DNA of 64,000 nucleotides from Aquipluma nitroreducens. Its GTDB lineage: Bacteria > Bacteroidota > Bacteroidia > Bacteroidales > Prolixibacteraceae. The stretch lies in assembly GCF_009689585.1 (NCBI RefSeq), contig NZ_AP018694.1, positions 3,735,001 through 3,799,000 on the forward strand. Reading direction: 5' to 3'. Below, one piece after another: positions 1-8,881 of the stretch (position 1 is its first letter; each line of letters opens with the position of its first letter). A program made the position numbers and the translations under genes. Under the pieces are notes generated by a model. The model saw only the letters and a list, made by a program, of their open reading frames with translations. It did no database searches and had not been told where the DNA came from.

Positions 1-1058
1 GCGAAGACTTTGAAGAGAACCATCCTTTGGGACGATTCGTTGATGTGGATTTGAATGATCAACAAGGAAATACGGTTTCCTCCGGAAAATCGAAATTGTG
101 CTTTTTTTGCCGTGAAAAACCAGCCATCGAATGTCGGCGTGAAAATGCCCACAGTTTCGACGAATTAAGAACGTTCATGTTTTCTGAAATGGCTGTATTT
201 CTTGGATGTCAGCGAAAAAAACAGATCATTAAGAAACTCGCTTCACTGGCACAGCAGGCGATTCTGGCGGAGATTGCGCTCACTCCCAAGCCCGGATTGG
301 TCGATCGGCATAGCTCCGGAAGCCATTCTGATATGAATTACCAGATGTTTGTTGATTCCACTGAAGCTATTTCTTTCGGATTTGATGAGTTGGTGCGCGA
401 AGGTTTTGCTTTTCAGAATGACGATTTAACAAAGGCCTTGCCACGACTTCGCGACATCGGTTTGCAAATGGAATCGGCGATGTTTGAGGCAACCGGAAAT
501 GTCAATACGCAAAAAGGCGTTATCTTTTTGATGGGACTTTCTTTGTTTGCCTGCGGAAAGTTGTTCAGCCAAAGCGATCGGTTTCAGGTCGGAGAATTCA
601 GGAATATCATCAGAGGAATTTGTAAAGATATGGTTCGGAATGAAATGGGTAATCCTTCAGGGAAAAGCCATGGAGAAAAAGTATTCCTGAAGTATGGTTT
701 CAGTGGAGCGCGAGGTGAGGCTGAAAGCGGATTTGCAACGGTTTTTGATTTTGGTTTGCCCGAAATCATTCAGGAAAAACAGCTCAATGATGAATCGATG
801 ACTAAATGTTTGCTGGCTATTGCGGCAAATAACAACGATACAAATATCCTTTTCAGGAGTAATACTGAAGTTTTGAATCGGTTTAAAAACCTTTGCCGAA
901 TTGCTTTGGATGATTTCAATCCGGCAAATTATGATGCTCTGGCTGATGTTTGCAAACAGGAAAATATTTCTCCCGGAGGCTCGGCTGATTTGCTTGCAGT
1001 GACTACTTTTGTCTGGTCGGTTATTCAGGCCGACAAACAAAAGCATTTTACCTTTTAG
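1..1058 (+). CDS. citG: CitXG-type fusion (apo-citrate lyase phosphoribosyl-dephospho-CoA transferase / triphosphoribosyl-dephospho-CoA synthase), 5' truncated
   Basis: The reading frame is open from base 3, so the gene starts before the window; the TTG at 27 is an internal Leu codon. The first ~55 visible residues (HPLGRFVDVDL, then KLCFFC and a Cys-Arg stretch) look like the C-terminal end of CitX, which attaches the prosthetic group to the acyl carrier subunit of citrate lyase. From about visible residue 75 on, the protein is CitG-like, with TPKPGLVDR and GSHSDM motifs and the GARGEAESGF segment; CitG makes 2'-(5''-triphosphoribosyl)-3'-dephospho-CoA. Fused CitX-CitG proteins are known in other bacteria. 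The citC gene follows after 9 bases, so both are probably one maturation operon, with citrate lyase subunits expected upstream of the window. The CitG part is clear; the CitX part rests on a short piece. Confidence 0.85.
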   Translation, partial: EDFEENHPLGRFVDVDLNDQQGNTVSSGKSKLCFFCREKPAIECRRENAHSFDELRTFMFSEMAVFLGCQRKKQIIKKLASLAQQAILAEIALTPKPGLVDRHSSGSHSDMNYQMFVDSTEAISFGFDELVREGFAFQNDDLTKALPRLRDIGLQMESAMFEATGNVNTQKGVIFLMGLSLFACGKLFSQSDRFQVGEFRNIIRGICKDMVRNEMGNPSGKSHGEKVFLKYGFSGARGEAESGFATVFDFGLPEIIQEKQLNDESMTKCLLAIAANNNDTNILFRSNTEVLNRFKNLCRIALDDFNPANYDALADVCKQENISPGGSADLLAVTTFVWSVIQADKQKHFTF

Positions 1059-1067
1059 ACCGAATAA

Positions 1068-2153
1068 ATGACATTTGAAGATACCGATTTTCGTCAGGAG
1101 ACACTTGATCTGGATAATCCTTTTGATCTTAAACTGGTTAAGGATTTTCTGGCCCGACTCGGATTTGAGTTTGATCCGGCGGAGGTGGAATGCACCATGA
1201 TTGTGTATAACCTGAAAGGCGATTTGGTGGGAACCGGCTCACACATGGGGCGAATTTTGAAATATGTTGCTGTTGCCCCAACGTTTCGTGATACCACTGC
1301 TTTTGCCCTGATTGTTAGTTACATGACAGAAAAGCTCCTGAAAATTTACAAGCATACTTTTGTTTTTACACGCCCTGAGAATTCAGTTCGGTTTCGTGGA
1401 TTGGGCTATACCGAAATTGCATCGGCTGAACCTCTTTTTTCGGTACTTGAATTCGGATTCGAATCGATAACAACTTATCAGGATTACCTGAAAGCCTTGA
1501 AAATACCGACCGAATCCCCGAATGTGGCTGCTATGGTGGTCAATTGCAACCCATTTACCAACGGACATAAATTCCTGATCGAAAAGGCTGCTTCGGAGAA
1601 TGAAGTTGTCTATTTGTTTGTAGTAGAAGAAGATCGTTCAGCTTTTCCGTTTAAAGTACGTTGGGAGCTGATCCGCAAAGGGATTGAACATCTTCAGAAT
1701 GTGGTGATGGTTCGCGGTGGAATGTACATTGTTTCTGGAGCCATTTTCCCATCTTATTTCCTTAAAAAAGAATTGGTTAGCGATGTAATGCAAAAACAGG
1801 CAGAACTGGATGTCAAAATTTTTTCTAAGTACGTTGTGCCAATTCTGGGGATCAAAAAGCGCTACGTTGGTACCGAAAATTACTGCAAAGTTACCGGTGC
1901 ATACAACCAGGCGATGAAATCAATACTTCCATCTTTTGGTGTAGAGGTTGTCGAAATCACTCGAAAAGCTGTGGGTTCGGGAGCCGATCACTTACCTGAT
2001 TACATTAGCGCTTCCAAAGTTCGCAAGGCCATCAAACACGATAAATTGCCTGAAATCATTGATTTTCTTCCTGACTCAACCCGTGAGTTCCTTTTTTCTG
2101 ACGAATCACTCGAAATCCGTCAGAAAATAAAGGTAAGTACTGGAAGACATTAG
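1068..2153 (+). CDS. citC: [Citrate (pro-3S)-lyase] ligase CitC
   Basis: 361 residues, full length for CitC. It acetylates the thiol of the citrate lyase prosthetic group using acetate and ATP, switching the lyase on. Residues ~15-135 form a GNAT-like domain. From ~150 there is a cytidylyltransferase-type nucleotide-binding domain with the T/HxGH-like motif NPFTNGHKFL (161-170) and the late ISASKVR motif of this superfamily. It starts 9 bases after the citG stop, so it is co-transcribed. It converges on the minus-strand gene at 2207-2581, and no clear terminator is visible in the 53-base gap. Presence of citC and citXG implies anaerobic citrate cleavage to acetate and oxaloacetate. Confidence 0.93.
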   Translation: MTFEDTDFRQETLDLDNPFDLKLVKDFLARLGFEFDPAEVECTMIVYNLKGDLVGTGSHMGRILKYVAVAPTFRDTTAFALIVSYMTEKLLKIYKHTFVFTRPENSVRFRGLGYTEIASAEPLFSVLEFGFESITTYQDYLKALKIPTESPNVAAMVVNCNPFTNGHKFLIEKAASENEVVYLFVVEEDRSAFPFKVRWELIRKGIEHLQNVVMVRGGMYIVSGAIFPSYFLKKELVSDVMQKQAELDVKIFSKYVVPILGIKKRYVGTENYCKVTGAYNQAMKSILPSFGVEVVEITRKAVGSGADHLPDYISASKVRKAIKHDKLPEIIDFLPDSTREFLFSDESLEIRQKIKVSTGRH

Positions 2154-2206
2154 ATTCAAGTAAATATTGTTTAGGCAAAAGGCAAAATAAGTTTTTCAAA
2201 TCTTGC

Positions 2207-2581
2207 TTACAGATCTGTCAATTCAAAATTCATTGAATTAAGAAACTCTTTCATAGCTTTTAGTGTCGCTTCTTTGTTGTGTACAAATCGATGGTTTGCA
2301 GCTTTGGTTAATAAAAACAGCAGTCCATATTCTTCAGAAAGACTGGTAACAAAAACAATCTGTTTCGGATTAATGACTGGGTTATAATCTTTTAGAATAT
2401 TATCAAAAAGCTGGTTGAGAGTCTCTATATTAATCTGAACGGTTTTATTAAAAACAGGCTCAAAAGCGAATTGACTATATCCATCCATCGAACAAAGAAA
2501 TAATGCCCAACCTTCACGAACTCGGATTTTTGCGGCGTGTATGTAAACACGCTCGTATACTTCCTCAGGAGTATGTTTCAT
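2207..2581 (-). CDS. Hypothetical protein, 124 aa
   Basis: I do not recognise this protein with confidence. It has no signal peptide or membrane segment and reads as a compact alpha/beta protein with a GWALFLCSMDGYSQ stretch followed by helical segments. That stretch loosely recalls the first strand of an integrase-core (RNase H-like) fold, but a usable DDE triad is not visible, so no transposase function is claimed. It lies 40 bases downstream of the 4-alpha-glucanotransferase gene on the same strand and may be its operon partner. Length, composition and a plausible A-rich upstream region support a real gene. Confidence 0.6.
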   Translation of the reverse strand: MKHTPEEVYERVYIHAAKIRVREGWALFLCSMDGYSQFAFEPVFNKTVQINIETLNQLFDNILKDYNPVINPKQIVFVTSLSEEYGLLFLLTKAANHRFVHNKEATLKAMKEFLNSMNFELTDL

Positions 2582-2621
2582 AATGGTCTTTTTCCTATTG
2601 TTTTATGTTTCTTAGCCGAAA

Positions 2622-5342
2622 TCAATAATCCGAATTCCTTCCCGAAGCTTTAATGAGTTCTTTCAATAGGTTGTTGAATTCGTCGGCTTTTTTTAAATCT
2701 TCAATGCTTTGTTTCATTCGGAATCGCCATTTGTGGCGCACATTACTTGGGTAATTGATCTGCTCTGCCTGAGTTTTCTCCCATCTGAATTTACTGTCCA
2801 TCGAAATTAAATCCTGAATTGGGATAGTTACCCACATTGCAGGTGAATATAGATGTTGGGTAATGATTTGCTGACAAATCCATGGCTCAGCAAAGTAAGG
2901 TGCCAGTCCGGCATTTCCCAGTTCAAGGTTATGAAACTGTTGGGTCTTTTCCCGGTCTTCTTCCCACCATCCGCGAATGGTTGACATGTCGTGAGTGGAG
3001 GTGGTGCAAACCGACAAATACGGAGCATCTGCCGGATGGGCAAATTTTATTGTTGGGTTTTTCGGCATTCGCTGGATTTCCAGACTCAAAATACCCAATT
3101 CCGACATGGCTTTTGGCACACAGTCCGGAATCATTCCCAAATCTTCGCCACAAACCAACATATTGCCCACCGCAACAATTACTGGCAGTTTCTCCATTCC
3201 TTTTCGATACCAGAAATTCTCGTGCCGTTTGTAAAAGTAATCGACGTATAGATTATTCAACTGCTCTTTTGTCCAGTCGTCCAATTCGGCATACGAACTG
3301 GTTTTTTGCATCGAAATACGCGGATGCCATTGGTCCTCGCCGGTGGATACAAACAAAACATTGGCTACCAAATCAAACAATCCATCCCTGATTTTACGGT
3401 TTTGATCGTCCAAATCCTCTTCTTCAATGTTCTTCAGGAAGTGCTGATTGATTTTTTGCTGGGTATTAAATTCATCTTTCAATTTATAATGCCCGTGTCC
3501 CAAATCGTCCAGAAATTCGTGAATAACTGTTTCTGTTGATTCTCCAAATAAGGGTTTCAGGAGGTGGTGCCGAATGTATGGTTTCGAAAAGCGCTCGTGG
3601 TTAAAATATAGACCATAGTGACTGATTTCCTTTGTTGATAAAGGTAGCGCAGGATTAAAATGACCGAGCAAAGCTTCAACGGCATTGGTCGGTACTTCCC
3701 AAATTCGGAAGAAACCCAGAATATGATCAATCCGGTAGGTGTCGAAATAGTCGGTCATTTTTTGCATTCGCTTGATCCACCATTGATAACCATCTTTGGC
3801 CATTTCTTCCCAGTTGTAGGTTGGGAAACCCCAGTTTTGTCCCTTCACGGCAAAATCATCGGGTGGCGCACCGGCTTGCGCACTGAGGTTAAATAAATGG
3901 GGTTCAGTCCAGGCTTCCACGCTATTTGGGCTAATCCCGATCGGAATGTCGCCTTTCAGGATAATTCCATTTTTTCGGGCATAGTTTGCAGCTTCCTTAA
4001 GCTGTTTATCCAGATGATATTGAATGAAATAATGGACGGCAATGTCTTCCCATGCATACGATTTGGGGGAACAGAGTTTTTCGATTTTTGCCGGATTGTA
4101 GATGCTGTATTCGCCCCAATTGCGGAAATCGGGCGATTTGTATTTGTCGCGCAGGTAAACAAAAGCAGCATAAGGCACAAGCCATTCTTTATTGGTCTTG
4201 AAGAACTGTTTAAAGTCATTCGATTTGAACAATTTTGCTCCATCCTGATCGAAAATAAGCTTGTAATAGCGCGATTTGTGTCGCAGTACTTCAGGATAAT
4301 CGACTTCAGAATTCTTATTGAGCAATTTTTGCTGCTCGGCAAACTCGGCCATTAGCTTTTCATCGTTCAGTGGGCCAATATTATCCAGATTCAGGTAAAT
4401 GGGGTGAAGAGCCATCACCGAAATCGACTTGTACGGATAAGAATCGAGCCAGTTGTGCGACGCAATGGTTTCGTTTACCGGAAGAATCTGCACCATCTTT
4501 AGGCCGGTTTGTTTAGCCCAGTCAATAAAATCGAACAGGTCATTAAATTCACCTACCCCAAAACTGTTTTCACTCCGGAGCGAAAATACAGGGACACTTA
4601 CACCAGCACCTTTCCACAATCCCAACGGAAACCGGAAATGAGAATCGGTCTTGATGTAAATAGATGACGAATTGGTCATTGAAATTTCGGGCAGTTGTCG
4701 GTCGTGCCCATCTTCCAGGGTAACTACTTCCTTTTTTATCATATCCCAAATTCCGTATTTGTATTGGAGCGGAAATTTCAATTCCGCAGCATTCAATTGT
4801 CCGGTCCAAAGCGGAAAATCGTTGCTACATTCCAGAACAAATGCTTTTTTTCGATCCCAATTTCCCAACTGATCCTGATTTCCTAAAATGCAAACTTTGT
4901 AATCGGACGTGATTCGGGGAACTTCAATTTTAAACTGAAGAACTTGATTGGCTTGAATCTCCGAAACTGCTTCCCGGTTGCTTCCCGGGTTCATGATTAC
5001 CTTTGAAAAGGAAGAAGTAAACAAAGCTTTTTCTTCGGCTGGCGGATTGCGCCACAAATCGTCGATAATCAATTCTTTGATTGCTTCATTTTTAATGTCA
5101 ATGAAATGATTGCTCCCCCATTCCCAGACTTCGTAACCCGAATCTGCTTTCATCAGGTATTTATATTCGATTCGACCCGATTTTTGATTTGTTTTTACTG
5201 AAATTTTCCAAAATCCATTTCCTTGATAACTCATTTTTTGAGCCTGGCTCACATCCCACTGCCCGAATAACCTGGACGATCCGGAAATGTAAATCTCTTG
5301 TCCGGGGATGGTTTGATAATGAATGGTTAATGTAATTTTCAT
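2622..5342 (-). CDS. malQ: 4-alpha-glucanotransferase (GH77) with two N-terminal CBM20 domains
   Basis: 906 residues, the long DPE2-like form rather than the ~500-residue MalQ. It transfers maltose/malto-oligosaccharide units between alpha-1,4-glucans in the cytoplasm; no signal peptide is present. Two starch-binding modules lie at ~1-95 and ~133-225 (each with the GNxxxLGxWD-type CBM20 pattern: SGSSRLFGQWD and LGNQDQLGNWD). The GH77 barrel follows from ~245. Catalytic residues can be placed: nucleophile D539 in RIDH, acid/base E733 in CGEDLG, and D785 in STHDMS; the GAPPDDF...GQNWGFP loop is at 491-507. It is divergent from the GH92 gene across a 269-base gap. Confidence 0.95.
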   Translation of the reverse strand: MKITLTIHYQTIPGQEIYISGSSRLFGQWDVSQAQKMSYQGNGFWKISVKTNQKSGRIEYKYLMKADSGYEVWEWGSNHFIDIKNEAIKELIIDDLWRNPPAEEKALFTSSFSKVIMNPGSNREAVSEIQANQVLQFKIEVPRITSDYKVCILGNQDQLGNWDRKKAFVLECSNDFPLWTGQLNAAELKFPLQYKYGIWDMIKKEVVTLEDGHDRQLPEISMTNSSSIYIKTDSHFRFPLGLWKGAGVSVPVFSLRSENSFGVGEFNDLFDFIDWAKQTGLKMVQILPVNETIASHNWLDSYPYKSISVMALHPIYLNLDNIGPLNDEKLMAEFAEQQKLLNKNSEVDYPEVLRHKSRYYKLIFDQDGAKLFKSNDFKQFFKTNKEWLVPYAAFVYLRDKYKSPDFRNWGEYSIYNPAKIEKLCSPKSYAWEDIAVHYFIQYHLDKQLKEAANYARKNGIILKGDIPIGISPNSVEAWTEPHLFNLSAQAGAPPDDFAVKGQNWGFPTYNWEEMAKDGYQWWIKRMQKMTDYFDTYRIDHILGFFRIWEVPTNAVEALLGHFNPALPLSTKEISHYGLYFNHERFSKPYIRHHLLKPLFGESTETVIHEFLDDLGHGHYKLKDEFNTQQKINQHFLKNIEEEDLDDQNRKIRDGLFDLVANVLFVSTGEDQWHPRISMQKTSSYAELDDWTKEQLNNLYVDYFYKRHENFWYRKGMEKLPVIVAVGNMLVCGEDLGMIPDCVPKAMSELGILSLEIQRMPKNPTIKFAHPADAPYLSVCTTSTHDMSTIRGWWEEDREKTQQFHNLELGNAGLAPYFAEPWICQQIITQHLYSPAMWVTIPIQDLISMDSKFRWEKTQAEQINYPSNVRHKWRFRMKQSIEDLKKADEFNNLLKELIKASGRNSDY

Positions 5343-5611
5343 AATCGCAGTATTTGTTTGGATTCAACGCACTTCATCGATGAAAGTGTTTTGCAGTGAA
5401 AAGGTACAAAAAATTGTCTCAGCGATTTCAATTAATCCTGATTTATTCGTCCCGAATTCAGAAAATAGACTGGATGCTGAAAGTAGGATTCGAATGTCAT
5501 TTGAATCGCGAAATTAGACGGCATGATAAAATCAGGACGGATCAGCACGACCATGACGCTTACCTTTTTTCTTTTTGATTACATTTGTCGAACTGATTTT
5601 AAAACCAACCA
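5343..5611. promoter_or_regulatory. Divergent intergenic region between malQ and the GH92 gene, with a TAnnTTTG box
   Basis: The 269 bases separate divergent genes and should hold promoters for both. On the plus strand TACATTTG at 5580-5587 fits the Bacteroidota -7 box TAnnTTTG and sits 24 bases before the GH92 start codon. I see no TTG at the usual 17-23 base distance upstream, and no matching box close to malQ on the minus strand. Small open frames here have no support. Confidence 0.45.
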
Positions 5612-7819
5612 ATGACAAAATTTATTTCAATTATTGCTGCAGCCGTACTTTTTTTGTCGGCCTGTACCACTCAAACTCAAAAAACTGTTCAGGAAGATCG
5701 CCTGACCGATTTCGTCGATCCTTTTATCGGAACTGGGTTTCACGGACATACCTGTCCGGGAGCTGCATATCCGTTCGGACAAATTCAGTTGAGTCCTGAT
5801 AATGGAACTCAAGGCTGGGACTGGTGTTCCGGCTATCATTATTCCGATAGCATTGTGGCTGGCTTCAGTCATTTGCACCTGAGCGGAACAGGAATCGGCG
5901 ATTTGGCCGACATTTCTTTTCTGCCGGTTACTTCTGAAGTTACTTTTCAGAAAAATGAAAAAAATGCTGATTTTGTTACCCGTTATGCCGGTAAGTACAG
6001 TCACAGTCAGGAAACTGCCAAGCCGGGTTATTATGCTGTAACCTTGAAAAACAATGGTGTAAAAGCTGAATTTACAGTGACCGAACGTGCCGGATTGCAC
6101 CGTTATTCTTTTCCTGAAGGTGGCGAAAATAACCTGATCATTAACCTTGGATTTGCCATCAACTGGGACAAGCCTTACCAGACTTCGCTTAAAGTTGTGG
6201 ACGACAAGTTGGTAACTGGTGTTCGCCTGTCGAATGGCTGGGCCAAAGATCAGCATGTTTATTTTGCGGTTCGTTTTTCGTCGCCAATTACTAAATCGGT
6301 TATCGAAAATGTTGGTGGCGAAGCTGGTGCTGTAGGCGTTTTCAGTTTTGGCGAAAAACAAGTATTAGCTAAAGTGGGCATTTCTTCGGTTAGCGTTGAA
6401 AATGCCATAGCCAATCTGGATGGTTCTTTGGCCGGATGGGATTTTGAAGCAACTGCCAAAGCTGCATCAGATGCCTGGGAAAAAGAACTGGCGAAAATCA
6501 AGATTCAGTCGAACGACAAAGATCAGAAAACCATTTTCTATACTTCGCTTTACCACACCATGGTTGCTCCTGCTTTGTTTTCCGATTCAAACGGAGAATT
6601 TAAAGGAATAAACGGTGACACACAGAAGGCTTCAGGATACAACCGTTACACCGTATTCTCGTTGTGGGACACTTACCGCGCGTTGCATCCGCTGTTTACT
6701 TTAACGCAGCAGGCCCGTGTCAACGACATGGTGAAAACGATGCTCGATCATTATAAACAGACTGGAGTTTTACCTGTTTGGGAACTCGAAGGCAACGAAA
6801 CATGGTGTATGGTAGCCAATCATTCTATTTCGGTTATTGCTGAAGCTATCCTGAAAGGAATTGGAGATTTCGATTACCAACTAGCTTTTGAAGCCATGAA
6901 AGCAACATCAATGGCTGATCGCGATGGAATGGGCTATCACGATAAACTGGGATATATTCCTGCTGATAAAATTCAGCAATCGGTGGCCAAAGCAGAGGAA
7001 GTGTGTGTTGACGACTGGGCTGTGGCTGCTGTTGCTCAGAAATTGGGAAAAACCGAAGACGCTGCTTATTTTGCCAAGCGTGCACTGAATTACAAAAACT
7101 ACTTCGATAAAGAAACCGGTTTTATGCGTGGAAAGCTAAGCAATGGTCAGTGGACAACACCATTTGATCCGGCATTCTCGAAACACGAAGGAAGCGATTA
7201 TACCGAAGGAAACGCATGGCAATATTTGTGGCTGGCTCCACAGGATGTAAACGGATTGATTGAGTTGCTTGGCGGCAAAGACGCATTTGCCGATAAACTT
7301 GACCAACTTTTCGTGGTTGCTGAAGGTGTAAAAGGTGCGGAAGCTTCTCCTGATATTTCAGGATTGATTGGAAGTTACGCGCATGGTAACGAACCTGGTC
7401 ATCACACCACTTTTCTGTTCAATTATGCCGGACGTGCATGGCGAACTCAGGAACTGAACCGCCAGATTCAGGAAACGATGTACACCACCAAACCTGATGG
7501 TTTATGCGGAAACGAAGATTGCGGACAAATGTCGGCCTGGTATGTGTTCAGCGCGATGGGTTTCTATCCGGTGAATCCTTCGGAATTGAAATACCAGTTT
7601 GGTTCGCCAATCGTTCAGGAAGCCAAATTGGAAGTTGCTTCGGGTAAGTTCTTTACCATGAAAGCTCCGTTGGCTTCGAAAGAAAACAAATACATTCAGG
7701 AAGTGAAACTGAACGGACAAGTATTGGATCGTACATTCATTACCCATCAGGAAGTGATGGATGGCGGAACTCTTGAATTCACAATGGGCGCTCAGCCGAA
7801 TAAGGAGTTGTTCAAGTAA
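5612..7819 (+). CDS. GH92 alpha-mannosidase, lipoprotein
   Basis: 735 residues. The N-terminus is a lipoprotein signal with lipobox LSAC (Cys18), so the enzyme is probably anchored in the outer membrane or periplasm. Family GH92 enzymes are calcium-dependent exo-alpha-mannosidases of Bacteroidota acting on N-glycan or yeast mannan. Family landmarks are present in order: DPFIGTG (36-42), CPGAAYPFGQ (48-57), SLWDT (350-354), TEGNAW with the presumed catalytic acid E532, and GNEPGHH (592-598). It covers a full-length GH92 (N-terminal beta domain and C-terminal alpha/alpha barrel). Linkage specificity (alpha-1,2, 1,3 or 1,6) cannot be read from the sequence. It ends at a strong terminator and stands as a single transcription unit. 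Confidence 0.93.
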   Translation: MTKFISIIAAAVLFLSACTTQTQKTVQEDRLTDFVDPFIGTGFHGHTCPGAAYPFGQIQLSPDNGTQGWDWCSGYHYSDSIVAGFSHLHLSGTGIGDLADISFLPVTSEVTFQKNEKNADFVTRYAGKYSHSQETAKPGYYAVTLKNNGVKAEFTVTERAGLHRYSFPEGGENNLIINLGFAINWDKPYQTSLKVVDDKLVTGVRLSNGWAKDQHVYFAVRFSSPITKSVIENVGGEAGAVGVFSFGEKQVLAKVGISSVSVENAIANLDGSLAGWDFEATAKAASDAWEKELAKIKIQSNDKDQKTIFYTSLYHTMVAPALFSDSNGEFKGINGDTQKASGYNRYTVFSLWDTYRALHPLFTLTQQARVNDMVKTMLDHYKQTGVLPVWELEGNETWCMVANHSISVIAEAILKGIGDFDYQLAFEAMKATSMADRDGMGYHDKLGYIPADKIQQSVAKAEEVCVDDWAVAAVAQKLGKTEDAAYFAKRALNYKNYFDKETGFMRGKLSNGQWTTPFDPAFSKHEGSDYTEGNAWQYLWLAPQDVNGLIELLGGKDAFADKLDQLFVVAEGVKGAEASPDISGLIGSYAHGNEPGHHTTFLFNYAGRAWRTQELNRQIQETMYTTKPDGLCGNEDCGQMSAWYVFSAMGFYPVNPSELKYQFGSPIVQEAKLEVASGKFFTMKAPLASKENKYIQEVKLNGQVLDRTFITHQEVMDGGTLEFTMGAQPNKELFK

Positions 7820-7839
7820 ACAGTCGCAGTTTTCATAGA

Positions 7840-7876
7840 GGGATTCCATCTCTTTTTGAAAGATGGAATCCCTTTT
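7840..7876 (+). terminator. Intrinsic terminator of the GH92 gene
   Basis: Perfect 12-bp stem: GGGATTCCATCT at 7840-7851 pairs with AGATGGAATCCC at 7861-7872, loop of 9 bases, followed by TTTT. It lies 20 bases after the GH92 stop codon. Confidence 0.85.
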
Positions 7877-7891
7877 CTGCCACTGCATTCT

Positions 7892-7944
7892 GTAAAAAGT
7901 CATTAGTCATTCGGAAAATTTCCCAATGACTAATGACTTTTTAC
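7892..7944. repeat. 20-bp perfect inverted repeat (AGTCATTAGTCATT type), probably the GH16 terminator
   Basis: Left arm 7892-7911 (GTAAAAAGTCATTAGTCATT) and right arm 7925-7944 are exact reverse complements around a 13-base loop. The arms end in A/T runs, so on the minus strand it can act as a terminator for the GH16 gene; the GH16 stop codon (7941-7943) lies inside the right arm. The GTCATTAGTCATT core recurs as an inverted repeat at 50720-50773. Confidence 0.8.
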
Positions 7945-8816
7945 TTTTCCTGATAAACCCGCACGTAATCCACTTCGTATTTAATCGGAAATTTAGATCG
8001 GTCGGGGTTTCCGCCATTGCCACCGAGTGCCAGATTCAAAAGTAAATAATGAGGCTGAGTGAATGGGTTAAATCCATCCGGATTAATCGTTTCGCTGAGT
8101 AAAGTTGTGTTTAGCAATTCATCATCCAGATAAAGTTTGATTGATTCCTTTGTCCAGTCCATTCGCCAGATGTGGAATTTTTTTGTACATTCCGGATCTT
8201 TGGCAAGGAAATGGGCGAAGGGAATTCGCTCCGTATCCCATTTTGCAACATACTGCTTGTCGGTTCCCCAGGCCACGTTTGCCAAAATAGTGGGCACATT
8301 GTTTACACGGTAGAATTCCATCAGATCAATTTCCCCGTTCGAAGGCCATTGTTTGGCAACACCCAATGTCCAGATGGCAGGCCACGATCCCATTGCGGTG
8401 TCAATCCTTGCCCGAATCTCAAATCGTCCGTACAACCATTGCTTTTGCCCTCGGGTATTGATGCTTGCTGAAGTGTAATGCGCCGTTTCCCTGTTTGCAC
8501 GCCAATCCTGACTCCCAACTTTGAATTTCGGATTTTGAATTTCCTCGCGACGGCCTTCGATAATTAGAGCACTGTTGGAGCATGTGGCATTTTCTTCCTG
8601 ATACCATTGCAGTTCTTCATTCCTGACAAAGCCTTTTTCGTATTTCCAGAAGTCAGGATTGGGTTTGCCATTGCTGTTAAATTCATCGTCCCAAACGAGT
8701 TTCATGCCGGGAATTTCTGTTGGTGGATTGGGATCGGGAAGAGTAGGGTTGATTGGCTGAGAAAATGCAGCAAATGAAACGAGTGCAAAAATGAAGGAAA
8801 AGGTAAGTTTTTGCAT
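7941..8816 (-). CDS. Secreted GH16 family beta-glucanase (laminarinase-type)
   Basis: 291 residues with a type I signal peptide (residues 1-20, ending FSQ), so periplasmic or secreted. The single catalytic domain (~38-290) is a GH16 jelly roll that hydrolyses internal beta-1,3 or beta-1,3-1,4 glucan bonds. The active-site motif GEIDLMEF is clear, with nucleophile E162, D164 and acid/base E167. WDDEFN near residue 42 and YEVDYVRVYQ at the C-terminus are typical family edges. No extra carbohydrate-binding module or type IX sorting tail is seen. Laminarin-type activity is the usual assignment for this subgroup, but lichenan or other beta-glucans are possible. It lies downstream of pepD on the same strand, separated by a GC-rich hairpin. 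Confidence 0.9.
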   Translation of the reverse strand: MQKLTFSFIFALVSFAAFSQPINPTLPDPNPPTEIPGMKLVWDDEFNSNGKPNPDFWKYEKGFVRNEELQWYQEENATCSNSALIIEGRREEIQNPKFKVGSQDWRANRETAHYTSASINTRGQKQWLYGRFEIRARIDTAMGSWPAIWTLGVAKQWPSNGEIDLMEFYRVNNVPTILANVAWGTDKQYVAKWDTERIPFAHFLAKDPECTKKFHIWRMDWTKESIKLYLDDELLNTTLLSETINPDGFNPFTQPHYLLLNLALGGNGGNPDRSKFPIKYEVDYVRVYQEK

Positions 8817-8836
8817 AAGGTTGGGTTAGGTTAACA

Positions 8837-8871
8837 TAGTGAGCGGGTGACTTCAAGGCACCCGCTCACTA
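8837..8871 (-). terminator. GC-rich hairpin between pepD and the GH16 gene, without a U-run
   Basis: 13-bp perfect stem: TAGTGAGCGGGTG at 8837-8849 pairs with 8859-8871, 9-base loop. It lies just after the pepD stop and 20 bases before the GH16 start. Neither strand has a T-run after the stem, so it may be a poor terminator, or an RNA-stabilising or processing site. Confidence 0.55.
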
Positions 8872-8881
8872 GAAAAGAATG

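Noticed and set aside
5627-6361. 244-codon minus-strand frame inside the GH92 gene
   Set aside because: Antisense to conserved GH92 motifs; amino acid composition is not protein-like.
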